Translations under genes and position numbers: made by a program
In this document: positions 23,710-32,493 of the stretch, piece by piece
How the letters are laid out: each line of letters starts with the position of its first letter
Position numbering within the stretch: position 1 is the stretch's first letter
Assembly: GCA_016720835.1 (NCBI GenBank)
Contig: JADKJW010000007.1
Span: 62,001-126,000, forward strand
Origin: Ignavibacteria bacterium
Lineage (GTDB): Bacteria > Bacteroidota > Ignavibacteria > SZUA-365
Direction: 5' to 3'
DNA: 64,000 bases
The notes under the pieces: model-generated
The model's input: the letters and a program-made list of their open reading frames with translations, nothing else
What the model was told of the DNA's origin: nothing
Databases searched by the model: none

Positions 23710-23729
23710 CCGCGTTGAATATCACGCGG
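23710..23729. promoter_or_regulatory. Palindrome in the dnaN upstream region
   Basis: CCGCGT (23710-23715) and ACGCGG (23724-23729) form an inverted repeat with an 8-base centre. The TTG of the dnaN promoter starts at 23715, so the palindrome could be an operator. No DnaA box was found nearby. Confidence 0.3.
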
Positions 23730-23745
23730 AACATCGGTATATTGC
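23715..23745 (+). promoter_or_regulatory. Promoter of dnaN
   Basis: TTG (23715-23717), a 20-bp spacer and TATATTGC (23738-23745). The dnaN start codon is 114 bp further downstream. Confidence 0.4.
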
Positions 23746-23859
23746 AACGATGCAACGCACATGGCCTGCGGTACCCGCCGCGACTCCCGACATCGCGTCG
23801 CGGCGAGTTCTTCGCGCCGTTCCTCACCCCCAGACACCCGATCACGCCCGGAGGATTTC

Positions 23860-24987
23860 ATGAAGTTTTCGGTCATCAGCAATGATCTCAGCAAAGCGCT
23901 CTCCAAGATCATCAGCGTGGTGCCGTCGAAGTCGACGCTGCCGATATTGGAAAACGTCCTCTGTGAACTCGTCGGCAACGAGCTGCGACTCACCGCCAGC
24001 GATCTCGAGATTTCGATGCGCGTCTCGCTGCCCGTCAACGGGCAGAAGGACGGCGTCCTCGCGATCCCGGCGAAGAAGCTCAACGAGGCGCTGCGCGCGC
24101 TTCCGTCCGCCGACATCACGGTCCAGTCGGAGGGCAGCGCGAACCGCGTCACGTTGAAGACCGACCAGGGCGAGTACCGGATGGCGGGCGAGTCCGCCGT
24201 GAATTTCCCCGAGACCGAGGCTGTGGACACCGAATTCTCGATCGACATGGACTCGGCGCTGTTGCGGACGATCGTGAGCAAGACCGTCTTCGCCGTCAGC
24301 AGCGACGATCTTCGTCCGTCGATGATGGGCGTGCTCTTCCAGTGGAAGAGTTCCGAGTTCCGCGCGGTGTCGACCGACGGGCACCGGCTCGTGCAGGTGA
24401 AGCATCTCGGCGCGCTTGCCGAGGCGCACGCCGACGGCGACCGTGAAATCATCATTCCGGCGAAGGCGCTGAATCTCGTGTTGCGCACGATGGAGAGCGG
24501 CACGGCGTCCGTGGCCTTCGGGCGCACCAACGTCCGCTTCAATTTCGGCGACATGCAGCTCGTGAGCCGCATCATCGACGAGCGCTACCCGAACTACGAG
24601 AGCGTCATCCCGCAGGAGAACACCAAACGCCTCGACGTGAACCGCGCGGCGATGATCTCCGCCGTGCACCGCTGCTCCATCTTCTCGAATGCCGTCACGA
24701 ACCAGATCCGCCTGTCGGTCGCGAAGGACCTTGTGCGCGTGTTCGCCGAGGATGTGGATTCGGGCGGCGAGGCCAAGGAAAGCGTGTCCGCCGTGTTCAG
24801 CGACGACGAGGACCTCGATATCGGTTTCAACGCGAAATACGTCGCCGACGCCCTCGGGCACCTCGACGGCGACGACGTGTCCTTTTACTTCAGCACCGCC
24901 ACCCGCGCGGGGCTGCTGCGTCCCGCGCAGCAGCCGGAGGATCTCGACATCCTCATGCTGGTGATGCCCCTGCGTCTGAACGCCTGA
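23860..24987 (+). CDS. dnaN: DNA polymerase III beta subunit (sliding clamp)
   Basis: Sliding clamp of 375 residues that tethers the replicative polymerase to DNA as a ring dimer. The N-terminus MKFSVISNDLSKALSKI and the TLPILENVLCEL stretch are typical. The three clamp domains of about 120 residues each follow in order, including the conserved DGHRL in domain 2. The usual C-terminal ML..P stretch reads LDILMLVMPLRLNA. The ATG at 23860 has GGAGG upstream; the open frame before it is not homologous. It starts the dnaN-recF-DUF721-mnmE-gyrB cluster. dnaA, which usually stands just before dnaN, is not here; ribonuclease G is. Confidence 0.97.
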   Translation: MKFSVISNDLSKALSKIISVVPSKSTLPILENVLCELVGNELRLTASDLEISMRVSLPVNGQKDGVLAIPAKKLNEALRALPSADITVQSEGSANRVTLKTDQGEYRMAGESAVNFPETEAVDTEFSIDMDSALLRTIVSKTVFAVSSDDLRPSMMGVLFQWKSSEFRAVSTDGHRLVQVKHLGALAEAHADGDREIIIPAKALNLVLRTMESGTASVAFGRTNVRFNFGDMQLVSRIIDERYPNYESVIPQENTKRLDVNRAAMISAVHRCSIFSNAVTNQIRLSVAKDLVRVFAEDVDSGGEAKESVSAVFSDDEDLDIGFNAKYVADALGHLDGDDVSFYFSTATRAGLLRPAQQPEDLDILMLVMPLRLNA

Positions 24988-24989
24988 TC

Positions 24990-26126
24990 ATGATCCTGAC
25001 GCGCCTGCGACTGACCCACCTCCGGAATCACCGGCATAGCGAGATCGACTGCCCACAGGGCATCGTCCTGCTCTGGGGAGAGAACGGCGCGGGAAAAACA
25101 TCCATCCTCGAGGCGGTGTCGATGCTGTGCACGTCGCGCAGCTTCGTCAGCACGCAGGACCGGACCCTCGTCGCGAAGGGCGAGGAGACCCTGCGTGTCG
25201 AGGGCGCATTCCAGACCGACAACGGCGTCGCACATACCGTGTCGTTCGCGTATCCCGGCGCGGCGAACCGCAAGGCCATCCTGCTCGACAACGCGCCCCT
25301 GGAATCCGTGGCCGAACTGTTCGGGCGCTTCCCGCTCGTCACCCTGTCGCCGCAGCACCGCGCGATCACATCCGGCGGTCCCGCCGAACGCCGCGGCTTC
25401 CTCGACTTCGTGGTGTCGCAGGTGAACCACGCCTACCTGCTCGACCTCATGGAGTACCGCCGCGTGCTGCGCCACCGCAACGCGCTCCTCGCCGCGCACG
25501 AGCGGCGGACGCCGCAGCTCGACGCGCAGCTGGAGCCGTGGGACTCCGCGCTCGCGGCCTGCGCGGTGCGCATCGTCAGACGGCGGGCGTCGTTCATCAC
25601 CGAATACCAGCCGTACTTCATCGACGCGATGCGCTCGATCGTCGACGGCCGCGAGGCGCCCACGTTCCGCTACCGCAACAGCGCGGAGATCGACACCGGC
25701 GCCGCGGACGCGGCCGACGCGTTCCGCGGGGCGCTCGAGCGCTCCCTGCACACCGACGTGCGTCGGGGCACCACGTCGATCGGCCCGCACCGCGACGACC
25801 TCGACATCCTGCTCAACGGGATGGATGTCCGCGCGCACGCCTCGCAGGGGCAGCACAAGACGCTGCTGATCTCGTTGAAAGTCGGCGAGTGGTTCTTCCT
25901 GAACGACCACCTCGACGAGCGCCCGATGTTTCTCCTCGACGACGTGTTCAGCGAACTGGACGATGCGCGCCTCGCCCGCATCCTGCGCATCATCCCGTCG
26001 CTCGGGCAGACCTTCATCACCACCGCGAACCAGTCGATCCTCCAGCATGTGCCCGACATCTCCGGCGGCAAGGCCCTGTACCGCGTCGACGGCGGCACCA
26101 TCCTCGCGTACGCGGAGGCCGCGTGA
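24990..26126 (+). CDS. recF: DNA replication and repair protein RecF
   Basis: SMC-like ATPase of 378 residues that helps load RecA at single-strand gaps. Walker A is GENGAGKTS at about residues 31-39. The ABC-type signature is in SQGQHKTLLISLK near 289, and Walker B is FLLDDVFSELD near 313. The final region with TTANQSILQHVPD fits the family D-loop to C-terminus. The start is two bases after the dnaN stop, and the end overlaps the next gene by four bases (GTGA), so dnaN, recF and the DUF721 gene are co-translated. Confidence 0.95.
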   Translation: MILTRLRLTHLRNHRHSEIDCPQGIVLLWGENGAGKTSILEAVSMLCTSRSFVSTQDRTLVAKGEETLRVEGAFQTDNGVAHTVSFAYPGAANRKAILLDNAPLESVAELFGRFPLVTLSPQHRAITSGGPAERRGFLDFVVSQVNHAYLLDLMEYRRVLRHRNALLAAHERRTPQLDAQLEPWDSALAACAVRIVRRRASFITEYQPYFIDAMRSIVDGREAPTFRYRNSAEIDTGAADAADAFRGALERSLHTDVRRGTTSIGPHRDDLDILLNGMDVRAHASQGQHKTLLISLKVGEWFFLNDHLDERPMFLLDDVFSELDDARLARILRIIPSLGQTFITTANQSILQHVPDISGGKALYRVDGGTILAYAEAA

Positions 26127-26416
26127 AGAAGCGCCCGCGCATCGAATCTTTCGGCGAGGCCCTCGGGGACGCGCTGCAATCCTTCGGACTCGAGCGGCGC
26201 ATCAAGGAGCAGGAGCTGGTGCAGCGCTGGCCCGAGCTGGTCGGTAGCGCCATCGCGAAGCACGCCACCCCGCTGCGTTTCCTGAACGGCACGCTGTGGC
26301 TGCGGGTGGACGACGCGACGTGGCGTCACGAATTGTTCCTCCACCGCGCGGATCTCGCGGCCACGCTCAACCGGGCGCTGCGCCTGCCGCTCGTCGCGGA
26401 GGTGATTCTCCGGTGA
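26123..26416 (+). CDS. DUF721 protein
   Basis: Small basic protein of 97 residues of the DUF721 (DciA-like) family, which in many bacteria sits next to recF and gyrB. In studied cases DciA-type proteins help load the replicative helicase. The start is a GTG that overlaps the recF stop. The body has the typical FGLERRIKEQELVQRWPELVG segment and the TLWLRVDDATWRHELFLHR strand-helix unit. The predicted helicase-loading role is by family and gene order only. Its own stop overlaps the mnmE start by four bases. Confidence 0.85.
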   Translation: MKKRPRIESFGEALGDALQSFGLERRIKEQELVQRWPELVGSAIAKHATPLRFLNGTLWLRVDDATWRHELFLHRADLAATLNRALRLPLVAEVILR

Positions 26417-27828
26417 GCGACACGCCGACCATCGCGACCGTCACGGATCGCGAAGACACCATCGCGGCGCTCGCGACGCCTCCGGGCACCTCGGGCATCG
26501 CCGTCGTGCGCGTCTCCGGCACCGACGCGATCGCGCGCGCTGCCGGGATCTTTTCGCGCGCGGACAGCCTGCTCGCCGCCCCGTCGCACACGGTGCATCA
26601 CGGCTTCGTGCGCACCGCGCGCGGGGAGGCGATCGACGAGACGCTGGTGTCCGTGTTCCGCTCGCCGCATTCCTACACGGGGGAGGACAGCGCCGAAATC
26701 AGCTGCCACGGCGGCACGGCCGTGTCGCGCGCGGTGCTCGAACGGCTGTTCGAAACCGGCGTGCGCCACGCGCTGCCCGGCGAATTCACACGACGCGCCT
26801 TCCTCAACGGCAAGCTCGATCTCGCGCAGGCCGAAGCCGTCGCGGATCTCATCTCCGCGCAGACGGCATCGGCGCACCGCGCGTCGATGCGGCAACTGGA
26901 AGGCGCGCTCTCGAAACACATCGCGGCCATCCGCGAGGAGCTCGTCCGCTGCGCGTCGATGCTCGAGCTGAGTCTCGATTTCGCGGAGGAGGACGTGCGC
27001 CTGCTCCCCCCGGACGAACTGCGATCGGCGCTCGCGCGCGCGCGCGACACCGTCCATGCGGCGCTCGACACCTACGCGTCCGGCCGCGTGCTGCGCGAGG
27101 GACTCACCGTCGTGCTGGCCGGCAGACCGAACGCGGGGAAATCCAGCATGCTCAACGCGCTGCTCGGCACACCCCGGGCCATCGTCACCGACATGCCGGG
27201 GACCACGCGCGACTACATCGAGGAGCAGGCGATGCTGCACGGATCGCTCGTGCGATTCGTCGATACCGCGGGTCTGCGCAGCGCCGGGGATTCCGCGGAA
27301 CGCGCGGGCGTCGCGCTGAGCAAGGAGTGGATCGCCGCCGCCGACGTGGTCTGCTACCTCATCGACGCGTCCGAAGAAGACATCGACGCGGAGCAGGCGT
27401 CGGGCATCCAGGCAAGCATCGAGCGCGCCACCGGAAGCCGCGCGGAAGTGATCCTCCTCGCGAACAAAGCCGACATCGTCACCCCCGAGACGCGCAGAGC
27501 CTGCGCGCGCGTCGGGCTGCTGCCGGTCTCCGCGTTGACCGGGGACGGCCTCGACACCGTGACGTCGCGTCTCTCTTCCCTTGCCCGCACCCGCTCCTCC
27601 AGCGGGGGCGAGGAGGTCCTGGTGACCAACGCCCGCCACGCGGAATGTCTGCGCCGCTCGTCCGCCGCGCTGGACGCCGGACTCGCCGCGCTCGCGGACG
27701 GGCGCACGGAAGAAATTCTCGCCTACGAAGTGCGCGGCGCCATTCGCGCGCTCGACGAGATCATCGGGACCGTGACGAGCGACGACGTGCTCAACGCGAT
27801 CTTTTCCCGCTTTTGCATCGGTAAATAG
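26413..27828 (+). CDS. mnmE: tRNA modification GTPase MnmE
   Basis: GTPase of 471 residues that, with MnmG, adds a methylaminomethyl-type group to wobble uridine in tRNA. The tetrahydrofolate-binding N-terminal domain has DTIAALATPPGTSGIAVVRVSG. The G domain has GRPNAGKSS near residue 237, DMPGTTRD near 260, DTAG near 283 and NKAD near 351. The protein ends in CIGK, the catalytic-cysteine signature of the family. The start is a GTG that overlaps the DUF721 stop; an upstream ATG in the same frame falls inside that gene. gyrB follows 18 bp later. Confidence 0.96.
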   Translation: MSDTPTIATVTDREDTIAALATPPGTSGIAVVRVSGTDAIARAAGIFSRADSLLAAPSHTVHHGFVRTARGEAIDETLVSVFRSPHSYTGEDSAEISCHGGTAVSRAVLERLFETGVRHALPGEFTRRAFLNGKLDLAQAEAVADLISAQTASAHRASMRQLEGALSKHIAAIREELVRCASMLELSLDFAEEDVRLLPPDELRSALARARDTVHAALDTYASGRVLREGLTVVLAGRPNAGKSSMLNALLGTPRAIVTDMPGTTRDYIEEQAMLHGSLVRFVDTAGLRSAGDSAERAGVALSKEWIAAADVVCYLIDASEEDIDAEQASGIQASIERATGSRAEVILLANKADIVTPETRRACARVGLLPVSALTGDGLDTVTSRLSSLARTRSSSGGEEVLVTNARHAECLRRSSAALDAGLAALADGRTEEILAYEVRGAIRALDEIIGTVTSDDVLNAIFSRFCIGK

Positions 27829-27846
27829 TTTCATCATAGGAATCCC

Positions 27847-29835
27847 ATGACCACAGAACAGGCCGCATCGGCCAAATCGTACTCGGAAAGCAGCATCAAG
27901 GTCCTCGAAGGACTCGAGGCCGTGCGCAAACGCCCGGCCATGTACATCGGCGACATCAGCGCCCGCGGGCTCCATCATCTGGTCAGCGAAGTCGTGGACA
28001 ACGCCATCGACGAGGCGCTGGCCGGCTTTTGCGACACCATCACGGTGACCATCAACGCCGACGGCTCCGTGACCGTCACCGACAACGGGCGCGGCATTCC
28101 GGTCGGTCCGCATCCCGTGAAAAAGATCAGCACCCTGCAGGTGGTGATGACCATGCTGCACGCGGGCGGCAAATTCGACAAGCAGACCTACAAGGTGTCC
28201 GGCGGCTTGCACGGCGTGGGTGTGTCCGTCGTGAACGCCCTGTCCGAGACCCTGCTCGCGGAAGTGTACCGCGACGGCAAGATCTACCAGCAGCGGTACG
28301 AGCGCGGAGCTCCCGTGACGGACCTGACGGTGACCGGTACGACGAAGGTGACGGGCACCCGCATCACCTTCATGCCGGACATCGAGATTTTCAAACAGCG
28401 CGATTTCCGCTTCGAGATGCTCGAGGAGCGGCTGCGCGAGCTCGCGTACCTGAACAAGAGCATCAAGATCACCCTGCGCGATGAGCGCGACGGAGAGGAA
28501 CAGATTTTCTTCTTCAAGGGCGGGTTGAAGGATTTCGTGAAGTACATCGACGCGAACCGCACGAGCATGATGAAGGAGCCGATCTACGTGGAGGGGGAGC
28601 GCGACAATACTCCCGTGGAGCTCGCCTTCCAGTACAACGACACGTACACCGAGAACATTTTCACCTACGTCAACAACATCAACACGCACGAGGGCGGCAC
28701 GCATCTGATCGGTTTCAAGACCGCCCTCACGCGATCGCTGAACAACTACGCGTACAAGAACAACCTCGTGAAAGAGGGCTCGAAGATCTCGATCACGGGC
28801 GACGATTTCCGCGAGGGCCTCACCGCCGTGCTGAGCGTGAAGGTGGCGGAGCCCCAGTTCGAGGGACAGACCAAGACGAAACTCGGCAACAGCGAGACGA
28901 AGAGCATTGTCGAGATGATCGTCGGCGAGCAGCTCTCGAACTTCCTCGAACAGAATCCCGCCGCCGCGAAACGCGTCATCGAGAAGGCGCTCCGCGCCGC
29001 GGAGGCCCGCGAGGCCGCCCGCAAGGCGCGCGACCTGACCCGCCGCAAGAACGCGCTCGATTCGATGAGCCTTCCGGGCAAGCTCGCCGACTGTTCGATC
29101 ACCGATCCGGAGCATTGCGAACTGTACCTCGTGGAGGGCGACTCCGCCGGCGGGTCGGCGAAGCAGGGCAGGGACCGGCGCTTCCAGGCCATCCTTCCGC
29201 TCAAGGGCAAGATCCTCAACGTCGAGAAGGCGCGCCTCCACAAGATCCTCGAGAACGAGGAAATCAACGCCATCGTCTCCGCCGTGGGCGTGGGCATCGG
29301 CAGCGGCGAGGACTTCGACCTCACGGGCCTCCGCTACGGCAAGATCATCATCATGACCGATGCCGACGTGGACGGCAGTCACATCCGCACGCTGCTGTTG
29401 ACGTTCTTCTTCCGCTACATGCGCGAGCTGCTGGACGCGGGACGCGTGTTCATCGCGCAGCCGCCGCTCTACAAGCTGAAGAAGGGCAAGACCGAGCGCT
29501 ACGCCTTCGACGACGAGGAACGCGATTCCGTCATCAAGGTGATGCGCGGCGCGAAGGAGGAGGACAGCGCCGAGGCCGAAGCACCCGCGGACGAAACGCC
29601 CGGCACGCGCAAGGACGGGATCACGATCTCCCGCTTCAAGGGTCTGGGCGAGATGAACCCCGAGCAGCTCTGGCAAACCACCATGAATCCCGAGACACGC
29701 ACCGTCATGCAGGTGACGATGGACAATGCCGCGGAAGCGGATCGCATGTTCTCGATTCTGATGGGTGACGCCGTCGAACCGCGCAGGCAGTTCATCGAAA
29801 AGAACGCGAAGTACGTCCGCAACCTCGACGTCTGA
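27847..29835 (+). CDS. gyrB: DNA gyrase subunit B
   Basis: ATPase and TOPRIM subunit of DNA gyrase, 662 residues. The GHKL ATPase part has VSEVVDNAIDEALAG near residue 45 and GGLHGVGVSVVNALS near 118. The TOPRIM part has the catalytic EGDSAGG near 429 and the metal site DADVDGSH near 504. It ends in QFIEKNAKYVRNLDV, which is GyrB wording rather than ParE. The ATG has AGGAA upstream. The GyrA partner is not in the window. It is followed 17 bp later by a histidine kinase gene on the same strand. Confidence 0.97.
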   Translation: MTTEQAASAKSYSESSIKVLEGLEAVRKRPAMYIGDISARGLHHLVSEVVDNAIDEALAGFCDTITVTINADGSVTVTDNGRGIPVGPHPVKKISTLQVVMTMLHAGGKFDKQTYKVSGGLHGVGVSVVNALSETLLAEVYRDGKIYQQRYERGAPVTDLTVTGTTKVTGTRITFMPDIEIFKQRDFRFEMLEERLRELAYLNKSIKITLRDERDGEEQIFFFKGGLKDFVKYIDANRTSMMKEPIYVEGERDNTPVELAFQYNDTYTENIFTYVNNINTHEGGTHLIGFKTALTRSLNNYAYKNNLVKEGSKISITGDDFREGLTAVLSVKVAEPQFEGQTKTKLGNSETKSIVEMIVGEQLSNFLEQNPAAAKRVIEKALRAAEAREAARKARDLTRRKNALDSMSLPGKLADCSITDPEHCELYLVEGDSAGGSAKQGRDRRFQAILPLKGKILNVEKARLHKILENEEINAIVSAVGVGIGSGEDFDLTGLRYGKIIIMTDADVDGSHIRTLLLTFFFRYMRELLDAGRVFIAQPPLYKLKKGKTERYAFDDEERDSVIKVMRGAKEEDSAEAEAPADETPGTRKDGITISRFKGLGEMNPEQLWQTTMNPETRTVMQVTMDNAAEADRMFSILMGDAVEPRRQFIEKNAKYVRNLDV

Positions 29836-29852
29836 CCCTCCGCTCCGCCGTC

Positions 29853-31115
29853 ATGGACACCCGGATCCGCAATTACCTCGACGACCGTTTCCGCGAGATG
29901 GACGCCCGGCTCGCGGAGGCGCTCGGCGACGGCTATGCCGCGCTCGATCCCGGGAAGAAAACCGCGTTGCACGGTATCGTGTCCGGCGTCATCGACGACG
30001 TCGTCGCGCTGGTCCGGAAGGGCAAGGCGGTGCACGAGCGCGTCGTCCAGCAGATTGTGATGACGGCCATGGACGCGATCGTCGGCGTCGACACGGAGGA
30101 CCGGATCTTCTTCTGGAACCGCGGCGCCGAACTGCTCTTCGGCTACGAACAGAAGGAGGTGCTCGGACGCGAATTCGGCTTCCTCGGTCCCGAAGGGCCG
30201 GAGTATCTCGAGGAAGTCGCCATGCTGCGAAGGAAAACCCTTGAGGACGGCTTCGTGCGCAATCACCTCGGCAAGCGGCGCGCAAAGGACGGCCGCACAC
30301 TCGCCGTGAATCTCTCGCGCACGCTCATCCGCGGGGAAGACGGGGAGACGCTCGGGACCATCGTGATTTTCCACGACGTCACCGAGGTCGAACTGCTCGA
30401 GCGGCAGGTGTTGCAGAGCGAGAAGCTCGCGCTGCTCGGACAGATCGCCGCGGGCATCGCGCACGAGATCGGCACGCCGCTGAATATCATTTCGGGCATC
30501 GCCGAATGCCTCCTGCTCGATCGCGACGCCGAACATCCCGAGCGCGAGGATCTCGAAATCGTCATCGGACAGACCGACCGCATCGCGAAGCTCATCCGCG
30601 AGCTGCTTGCCTTCGCGCGTCCGCAGCCGCTGCGCAAGGATGCCGTCGCCCTCGATGCCGAGGTCCGCCGGGCCGTTGCCCTGCTGCACGGGCGGCTGCA
30701 TCAGCAGGGCGTCGAGGTCCGTACCGCGTTCGTCCCCGACCTGCCGTTGCTCTCGGCCGATCGGAACCAGTTGCAGCAGGTGCTGTTGAACTTGCTGGTG
30801 AACGCCGCGGACGCGTTGTCGACGCTCTCCACCGATCTCCCTCGCGCGATCACGATCTCTACCTTCCTCGACGGGCAGGCGGCGACCAGGGCGGTCGTGT
30901 TGCGCTTCGCCGACAACGGACCCGGGATCCCTCCGGAGATCGCGCACACCGTGTTCGAACCCTTTGTGACGACCAAGGACGTGGGGGCCGGCACCGGTCT
31001 CGGCCTGGCGGTCTGCAAGCGCATCGTCGAAGAACACGGAGGGACCATCGTGCTCGACGACACCGTTCCCGGGGCGGCATTCATCGTGCGTTTCCCCGTG
31101 CCGTCGGAGGGCTGA
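29853..31115 (+). CDS. PAS-domain sensor histidine kinase
   Basis: Cytoplasmic sensor kinase of 420 residues without a membrane segment. An N-terminal helical part is followed by a PAS domain (residues about 62-180; MDAIVGVDTEDRIFFWNRGAELLFGY). The dimerisation helix with the phospho-acceptor histidine is in GIAHEIGTPLN near residue 203. The ATPase domain has N-box NQLQQVLLNLLVNAADAL, G1 DNGPGIP near 352 and G2 GTGLGLAV near 380. The partner response regulator starts four bases after its stop. The signal is unknown; the soluble form suggests a cytoplasmic or redox-type cue. Confidence 0.9.
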   Translation: MDTRIRNYLDDRFREMDARLAEALGDGYAALDPGKKTALHGIVSGVIDDVVALVRKGKAVHERVVQQIVMTAMDAIVGVDTEDRIFFWNRGAELLFGYEQKEVLGREFGFLGPEGPEYLEEVAMLRRKTLEDGFVRNHLGKRRAKDGRTLAVNLSRTLIRGEDGETLGTIVIFHDVTEVELLERQVLQSEKLALLGQIAAGIAHEIGTPLNIISGIAECLLLDRDAEHPEREDLEIVIGQTDRIAKLIRELLAFARPQPLRKDAVALDAEVRRAVALLHGRLHQQGVEVRTAFVPDLPLLSADRNQLQQVLLNLLVNAADALSTLSTDLPRAITISTFLDGQAATRAVVLRFADNGPGIPPEIAHTVFEPFVTTKDVGAGTGLGLAVCKRIVEEHGGTIVLDDTVPGAAFIVRFPVPSEG

Positions 31116-31119
31116 GACG

Positions 31120-32493
31120 ATGCCGTCCCCGCTGCCGGTCGCCATCATCGACGATGACCAGGAAATGCTGCGCGTGCTCGCGCGCTTTCTCCAGAAGCAC
31201 GGCATCGAAAGCGAGACCTACACCGATCCGCGCAAGGCGGTGGTGGCGTTCAGCGAGAAACGCTTCGCGGTGGTCGTGTCGGACGTGCAGATGCCCGGCA
31301 TGAGCGGCCACGAGGTGCTGGAGCAGGTGAAGAGCCTCCAACCCGGCGCCGTCGTGATCATGATCACCGGCTTCGGTTCGGTGCGTTCCGCGGTGCAGGC
31401 GATGCGGAACGGGGCGTTCGACTACATCAGCAAGCCGTTCGATTACGACGAGTTCCTGACCGTCCTGCAGAAAGCCCTGCAGCAGCACGCCCTGCAGCAG
31501 GAAGTGGCGGAGCTCCGCAAGAGCGTGCAGAACCGCTACGCGTTCGGCAACATCATCGGCAAGAGCGTCCCGATGCAGAAGGTCTTCGACGTGATCGGGC
31601 GCATCGCGCACACGCGGACGAACATCCTGCTCGTCGGCGAGTCGGGCACCGGCAAGGAGATGATCGCGCGGGCAATCCATTACGCGGGTCCGCGCAAGGA
31701 CGCGCCGTTCATCGCCATCAACTGCGGGGCGATTCCCGAGTCCCTGCTCGAGAGCGAACTCTTCGGGCACGAGCGCGGCGCCTACACCGGCGCGGTGACG
31801 CGCGAGCGCGGACTGCTCGTGAGCGCCGACACCGGCACGATGTTCCTCGATGAAATCGGGGACATGCCGCTGTCCATGCAGACGAAATTCCTGCGCGTGC
31901 TCGAGGACTGGGAAGTCCGGCCGGTCGGCGGCAGCACGGTGCGCAAGATCGATGTCCGCGTCGTCAGCGCCTCGAAAACCGATCTGTCGAAATGCGTGGA
32001 GCGCGGCACCTTCCGCGAGGACCTGTACTATCGCCTCAACGTCGTGACGCTCGATCTGCCCCCGTTGCGCGAACGGGCGGAGGACATGCCGCTGCTGATC
32101 GCGCACCTGCTGCGGCGCGCCGCGGCGGAGCAGGGTCGCGAGGCGCCGCGCGTCTCGCGCGAGGCCATGGACGCGATCCTGCGTTTCCCCTGGCCGGGCA
32201 ACGTCCGGGAACTCGAGCACGTCATCGAGCGCGCCATCATCCTCGCCGAAGGGCCGGAGATCGCGCTGCGCGATCTCCCGCCGCACGTTGCGACGCACGC
32301 GGGACAGGCGGTCTCCGCGAGCGAAGGGTATGCCGCGACCACGACGCTCGAGGACGTGGAGAAACAGCACATCCTGCGCGTGCTGGAACACGTCGAATGG
32401 AAACGCGCCCTCGCGGCCGACACGCTCGGCATCAATCGACGGACCCTGTACAGGAAGATTCAGGAATACGGGATAGAGGAGCCATCACCATGA
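31120..32493 (+). CDS. NtrC-family sigma-54-dependent response regulator
   Basis: Transcription activator of 457 residues. The receiver domain has the phospho-acceptor Asp55 in VVVSDVQMPG. The AAA+ domain has Walker A GESGTGKE near residue 174, the sigma-54 contact loop as GAYTGA near 221, and Walker B TMFLDEIGDMP. The Fis-type helix-turn-helix ends at LGINRRTLYRKIQEYG. It therefore activates RNA polymerase with sigma-54, though no sigma-54 promoter was searched for systematically. The preceding histidine kinase is the likely partner. The end overlaps the next gene by four bases (ATGA). Confidence 0.93.
   Translation: MPSPLPVAIIDDDQEMLRVLARFLQKHGIESETYTDPRKAVVAFSEKRFAVVVSDVQMPGMSGHEVLEQVKSLQPGAVVIMITGFGSVRSAVQAMRNGAFDYISKPFDYDEFLTVLQKALQQHALQQEVAELRKSVQNRYAFGNIIGKSVPMQKVFDVIGRIAHTRTNILLVGESGTGKEMIARAIHYAGPRKDAPFIAINCGAIPESLLESELFGHERGAYTGAVTRERGLLVSADTGTMFLDEIGDMPLSMQTKFLRVLEDWEVRPVGGSTVRKIDVRVVSASKTDLSKCVERGTFREDLYYRLNVVTLDLPPLRERAEDMPLLIAHLLRRAAAEQGREAPRVSREAMDAILRFPWPGNVRELEHVIERAIILAEGPEIALRDLPPHVATHAGQAVSASEGYAATTTLEDVEKQHILRVLEHVEWKRALAADTLGINRRTLYRKIQEYGIEEPSP

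Noticed and set aside
23657..23860. Chromosomal origin next to dnaN
   Set aside because: No DnaA boxes were seen, dnaA is missing, and the spacer is only 202 bp.
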